Virus record (IMG/VR): IMGVR_UViG_3300021479_000026
Span: 1-48,748 of that record
DNA length: 48,748 nt
Source of the DNA: a virus
Direction: 5' to 3' (one strand)
The position numbers were made by a program, and so were the translations under genes. The notes below the pieces were generated by a model. It was not told the DNA's origin, did no database searches, and saw nothing but the letters and a program-made list of their open reading frames with translations. This document shows, in pieces, positions 46,370 through 48,748 of the stretch (position 1 is the first letter of the stretch; each line of letters opens with the position of its first letter).

Positions 46370-46531
46370 TGGAGACGATGCCTAGGATGTGGTTCGGTGA
46401 GCCTTCCCCTTAACAGGCACGATCTCTGTCATCATTGCACCAGTTTCTACAAGGCTGTGCTGGTACGTAGGGCCGAGCTATTAGGTACACTCAGGAATCA
46501 GTTTGCGTGGCGAAGGTTGAGGGTAGAGTGA
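46361..46531 (+). CDS. Zinc-ribbon protein starting in a palindrome, 56 aa
   Basis: Starts MIT from palindrome site 30, with TAATG coupling and no separate ribosome site. Two CxxC pairs (CLGC about 7-10 and CHHC about 24-27) make a zinc ribbon; the tail is basic and helical. It could bind nucleic acid or RNA polymerase, as small phage zinc ribbons do; this is inference. Confidence 0.68.
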   Translation: MITWRRCLGCGSVSLPLNRHDLCHHCTSFYKAVLVRRAELLGTLRNQFAWRRLRVE

Positions 46532-46537
46532 GGGTGT

Positions 46538-46717
46538 ATGCGAATCGAGACGAATTACTGGCGTAAGCCCATACCGAATAATAAGTACGATTGGTCTGCG
46601 ATTGACTCAGATACCTATGATGGCGCACCAGACTCTCCCAGACGCGCAAGAGCACAGGGGTTTGGTTCTACAGAAGAAGAGGCCATTCAGGACTTGAGGG
46701 AACAGTTGGAGGAGTAA
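46538..46717 (+). CDS. Small acidic protein, 59 aa
   Basis: ATG 46538 follows AGGG. The N-terminus is Asn/Pro/Tyr/Trp-rich and the C-terminus is an acidic helix (TEEEAIQDLREQLEE). The stop is followed directly by the next ATG, whose ribosome site GGAGGAG lies in this gene's last codons. Family unknown. Confidence 0.6.
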   Translation: MRIETNYWRKPIPNNKYDWSAIDSDTYDGAPDSPRRARAQGFGSTEEEAIQDLREQLEE

Positions 46718-46855
46718 ATGACTACAATTATTGCAATCTTAGTAATCTGCATATGGAGCTTTAGAGTGCTCCGATCTGAGCGGCCTAAGAAGGCAGAGCC
46801 AGGACTTTTGTATAGCACTATCAGATGGTTTGGGCATGCATGGAATGGGAAGTAG
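46718..46855 (+). CDS. Small membrane protein, 45 aa
   Basis: One N-terminal membrane helix (TTIIAILVICIWSF) and a basic cytosolic-looking tail. GGAGGAG lies 7 bases upstream of ATG 46718. Probably a single-pass membrane peptide made with the neighbouring early proteins. Confidence 0.6.
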   Translation: MTTIIAILVICIWSFRVLRSERPKKAEPGLLYSTIRWFGHAWNGK

Positions 46856-46858
46856 CAT

Positions 46859-47041
46859 ATGGAACTATCAGAGCTGACAGACAAAGCCATTGACTATATC
46901 CTGTCTCACCTTGAGGCTGAGACTAGGTTGACTCAGTGGGAGAAGGGGTTTGTCGAGTCTATCTCAGACCAATGGACTAGCAGACGTAGCCTGACGGATA
47001 ACCAGAAACTGACTCTTGGTAAGGTGTGGGACAAGTATTGA
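46859..47041 (+). CDS. Small helical protein, 60 aa
   Basis: Acidic, helical protein (ELTDKAIDYILSHLEAE, LTDNQKLTLGKVWDKY) resembling small phage proteins that pair helices, but no family is named. GGGAAG precedes the ATG. It ends one base before the next small frame. Confidence 0.65.
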   Translation: MELSELTDKAIDYILSHLEAETRLTQWEKGFVESISDQWTSRRSLTDNQKLTLGKVWDKY

Positions 47042-47146
47042 ATGCCCTTATTTTGCCAGTCCTTGAGCCATTACAGGGTGATTACAGTGCTCTATTTTGG
47101 GCGCATCTTTGGGTATGTCCCTGTTCTGGCGTGCCCTTTCGTGTAA
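47042..47146 (+). CDS. Possible 34-aa peptide ending at a palindrome
   Basis: ATG 47042 follows the upstream TGA directly, and the frame closes with GTG TAA in palindrome site 31, as in six other genes. The peptide is hydrophobic and Cys-containing. A competing frame (47026-47220, 64 aa) reads through the palindrome as VIIT and is also hydrophobic; the sequence alone does not decide. Confidence 0.35.
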   Translation: MPLFCQSLSHYRVITVLYFGRIFGYVPVLACPFV

Positions 47147-47154
47147 TCATTACA
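47142..47154. repeat. Palindrome site 31
   Basis: TGTAATCATTACA, 43 bases upstream of the ParB promoter's -35 box; supplies the stop of the 34-aa frame. Confidence 0.95.
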
Positions 47155-47196
47155 GAATTAGTTGAGGATATTTTGGTTATAGTACTCCGATTTATC

Positions 47197-47225
47197 TTGA
47201 CAAGGTTTCGCATTCGGTGAATAAT
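47197..47225 (+). promoter_or_regulatory. Promoter of the ParB gene
   Basis: TTGACA (47197-47202), 17 bases, AATAAT (47220-47225), with the -35 phrase CTTGACAAGGTTTC shared with leftward promoters. The transcript has a structured leader of about 120 bases. Confidence 0.7.
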
Positions 47226-47231
47226 CCGCGA

Positions 47232-47316
47232 GTCCAGAGTATGTGACTCACCTCTATATGGTGAGAGTTACTGGTAGCACTCTAGAAACCAGTGTGAGGC
47301 AGCGCATACTTTGGAC
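47232..47316 (+). ncRNA. Structured 5' leader, three-way junction
   Basis: An outer 12-bp stem (47232-47243 with 47305-47316, one mismatched pair) encloses two hairpins: 47247-47252 with 47260-47265 (6 bp, 7-base loop) and 47270-47275 with 47288-47293 (6 bp, 12-base loop). The Y-shaped fold begins at about the transcription start and ends 36 bases ahead of the ParB ATG. It may be a cis-regulatory RNA or 5'-end protector; I do not recognise a known riboswitch or ribozyme. Confidence 0.6.
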
Positions 47317-47352
47317 ACAGTTCCCCGCAGTAAAATCTAAGAGGAGATAACA

Positions 47353-48624
47353 ATGGCAAAAGCAAAGGAAGTATCAAGTGGTGAATTAGTCCGTCTCGAT
47401 CCCGCAGTTATCCTGGCAGACAGCAATACCCGATACGGTCTCAAACAGTCCCGCGTGGATTCTCTGGCAAAGAGCATCCTTGAGCGTGGGGAAGTGCTGG
47501 AACCTGTCGAGGTTGAGCCTTTGGCAGAGACCCGCAATGGGCAGAAGTACCGTCTGACTACCGGATTCTATCGGCTGGCAGCGGTAGCTACCCTGAACCT
47601 TACTGGGGCCGGGTTGACCGTTCCCGCAATCGTTCGTCCCATTCCCACTCCCCAAGAGCGTCTCCGTCGCCAGTTGGCAGAGAACATGGAGCGGGAGAAT
47701 CAATCCCCAATGGATCAGGCTGTGGCAATCAAGAGTCTCTTGGACTCCGGGTTGACCAAGATGGAGGTGCGGGAGATATTCGCACGTCCAGGGGGCCGTA
47801 AGGGTAACAAGGTCCAGCCTGCATCCAACTCGTTCATCAACATGACCATGTCGTTCCTTGACCTGCCCAAAGCCATCCAAGAGAAGATTCACGATGGCCG
47901 AGTGGGTGTCGCAGCTGCTTACGAATTGACCAAGGTTCCGGCAGAGAAGCGAGCCACCGTCCTTGAACGGGCAGAGAACGAGAGGCAGAAGGCTCTTGAG
48001 CAAGAAGAGAAGGATGAGGAGAAGTTGCTTGCCCAAGAGAAGAAACAGGCCGAGGAGAAGGAAGCACGCGACAAGGCACTTGGGGAAGTCCAAGCGGCTG
48101 AGAAGAAAGTGGCAGACGCTAAGGCTCTCCTCGAAGAGAAGACGCGGGCTGCTGGACTTGCCTATGATATATCCAAGTCCAAGCTGCCCGATGCCAAGGC
48201 TAAGAAAGAAGCGGCATCCAACTTCAAGAAAGCCGAACAGGATCGGCAAGTGGCTGAGGCTGACCTTATTGCCGCTCAAAAGAACCATGAGGCTCTCAAT
48301 CTCAAGTTCGAGAAACGGGAGAAGCTCATCGCAGAGAAGGCTGCCAAACTCAAACAAGCCCGCGCTACTGCGCCGGCTGGTGCTGCTGCCCAGAAGGGTG
48401 AGGCTGTGGGTCCAGGAGATGTCAAGAAAGCGGCCAGCAAGGAAGGCGTGTCCACTAGCTACGTGCCGTTGAATGCATCTGAGATGCGTAAGACGGTGAG
48501 TGAGCTGGCACTGCCAGGGGGTAACCCGAAGGTGGTAGCTATCGGGCAGGCTCTGGTACGATGCTTCGCGGGTGAGACCACCGACAAAGAGCTATACCGA
48601 GAGCTGGTAGCAGCTTCAGCATAG
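47353..48624 (+). CDS. ParB-family DNA-binding protein
   Basis: A 423-aa ParB-like protein. The N-terminal ParB/Srx domain shows LTTGFYRLAAVATL (GERR-like box) and ENMERENQSPMDQA (like the ENLQR-type CTP-binding box). Next comes the helix-turn-helix region (KMEVREIFARPGGRKGNK ... FINMTMSFLDLP; about 140-180) with GRVGVAAAYELTKVP typical of ParB/KorB. Residues about 205-330 are a long Lys/Glu/Ala coiled coil, and the C-terminus is a small helical domain. No ParA lies nearby. It could partition a plasmid-like phage state or organise phage DNA, and is a candidate binder of the dispersed palindrome. AGAGGAGA precedes the ATG; the stop lies in the terminal repeat. Confidence 0.88.
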   Translation: MAKAKEVSSGELVRLDPAVILADSNTRYGLKQSRVDSLAKSILERGEVLEPVEVEPLAETRNGQKYRLTTGFYRLAAVATLNLTGAGLTVPAIVRPIPTPQERLRRQLAENMERENQSPMDQAVAIKSLLDSGLTKMEVREIFARPGGRKGNKVQPASNSFINMTMSFLDLPKAIQEKIHDGRVGVAAAYELTKVPAEKRATVLERAENERQKALEQEEKDEEKLLAQEKKQAEEKEARDKALGEVQAAEKKVADAKALLEEKTRAAGLAYDISKSKLPDAKAKKEAASNFKKAEQDRQVAEADLIAAQKNHEALNLKFEKREKLIAEKAAKLKQARATAPAGAAAQKGEAVGPGDVKKAASKEGVSTSYVPLNASEMRKTVSELALPGGNPKVVAIGQALVRCFAGETTDKELYRELVAASA

Positions 48625-48645
48625 TCCCTACCCAAAAAAGGAAAA

Positions 48646-48679
48646 GAGCCAGTCTCAAAAGTGAGATTGGCTCTTTTTT
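48646..48679. terminator. Bidirectional intrinsic terminator, right copy
   Basis: Same 11-bp stem and T6 tract as at 33-66, placed 21 bases after the ParB stop. It ends the rightward transcript and, on the circle, also the leftward one. Confidence 0.9.
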
Positions 48680-48692
48680 ATTACCTTTGAGA

Positions 48693-48706
48693 TGTAATGG
48701 ATTACA
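48693..48706. repeat. Palindrome site 1, terminal copy
   Basis: TGTAATGGATTACA; the same genomic site as 80-93, duplicated by the terminal overlap. Confidence 0.95.
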
Positions 48707-48748
48707 GATTTCCCGTCTCCTGCGGGGGGGGGGGGCCTGGGAAGGGAA

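Larger units (their letters stand above)
48614..48748. repeat. Direct terminal repeat, right copy
   Basis: Second copy of the 135-base repeat described at 1-135, one mismatch. It begins in the last codons of the ParB gene and includes the terminator, the site-1 palindrome and the G-run. Confidence 0.95.

Noticed and set aside
47386-48357. Long minus-strand open frame of 323 codons
   Set aside because: It is the shadow of the ParB coding sequence; it has no ribosome site, and composition is a mirror of the Lys/Glu-rich coil.
1-48748. CRISPR array, insertion sequence or integrase
   Set aside because: No spaced direct repeats, no transposase or tyrosine/serine recombinase motifs and no attachment core were seen; the short palindromes are spaced irregularly and are not CRISPR repeats.

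Overview
The window is a complete, circularly assembled tailed-phage genome. Its first 135 bases reappear as its last 135 with one mismatch, giving a unique length of about 48,613 bp. Gene content points to a podovirus-like (short-tailed) member of the Caudoviricetes: a P22-type portal, a large terminase, a scaffold and capsid pair, a connector, one very large tail protein and three consecutive glycine/alanine-rich ejection-type proteins, with no tape measure or sheath. The host is not certain. The spike proteins with cleavable-looking signal peptides ending in AQG or AQQ and the soil-like protein style suggest an Acidobacteriota or similar Gram-negative soil host; this is inference only. No integrase was found.

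Layout. Almost everything from 43.7 kb down to 0.16 kb is read leftward (minus strand). From right to left there is a small regulatory and membrane-gene stretch (43.0-43.7 kb), two large exported beta-helix spike-like proteins (38.6-43.0 kb), a cassette of small secreted or membrane proteins with an orphan LuxR-type HTH (37.2-38.6 kb), terminase (34.6-36.7 kb), a run of small virion-associated genes (31-34.6 kb), portal, scaffold and capsid (25.9-31.0 kb), connector and tail genes (18.3-25.2 kb), ejection proteins (14.4-17.9 kb), and lysis genes with small membrane or coiled-coil proteins (11.3-14.3 kb) ending at an intrinsic terminator (11.2 kb). A promoter then starts an XRE-like regulator followed by the replication and recombination block (2.4-11.1 kb): DinG/XPD-like helicase, RecB-like nuclease, Sak4-like ATPase, ERCC4 nuclease, a uracil-DNA-glycosylase/3'-5' exonuclease fusion and a split family A polymerase. 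The leftward end (0.16-2.4 kb) is an accessory operon with a NADAR-domain protein and a tRNA-like element. From 44.0 to 48.6 kb a rightward block carries a DUF932 protein, a chain of very small overlapping genes and an orphan ParB. Both transcription directions converge on one bidirectional terminator in the terminal repeat.

The standout feature is a family of 30 intact copies (plus one degenerate) of the palindrome TGTAATSATTACA, with a 14-bp form TGTAATGGATTACA, spread over the whole genome. Sites lie between genes, at stop and start codons, and inside eight genes, where they are translated as CNDYT or V(M/I)IT. In the third frame the site supplies a TAA stop, which ends seven genes; in two of these the same site also supplies the next ATG. 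The pattern resembles stoperators or a dispersed partition/nucleoprotein site. The phage encodes three candidate binders: the XRE-like protein, the GerE protein and the ParB. Palindrome-free stretches (0.1-2.8, 10.7-13.8 and 37.2-40.6 kb) coincide with accessory-looking modules.
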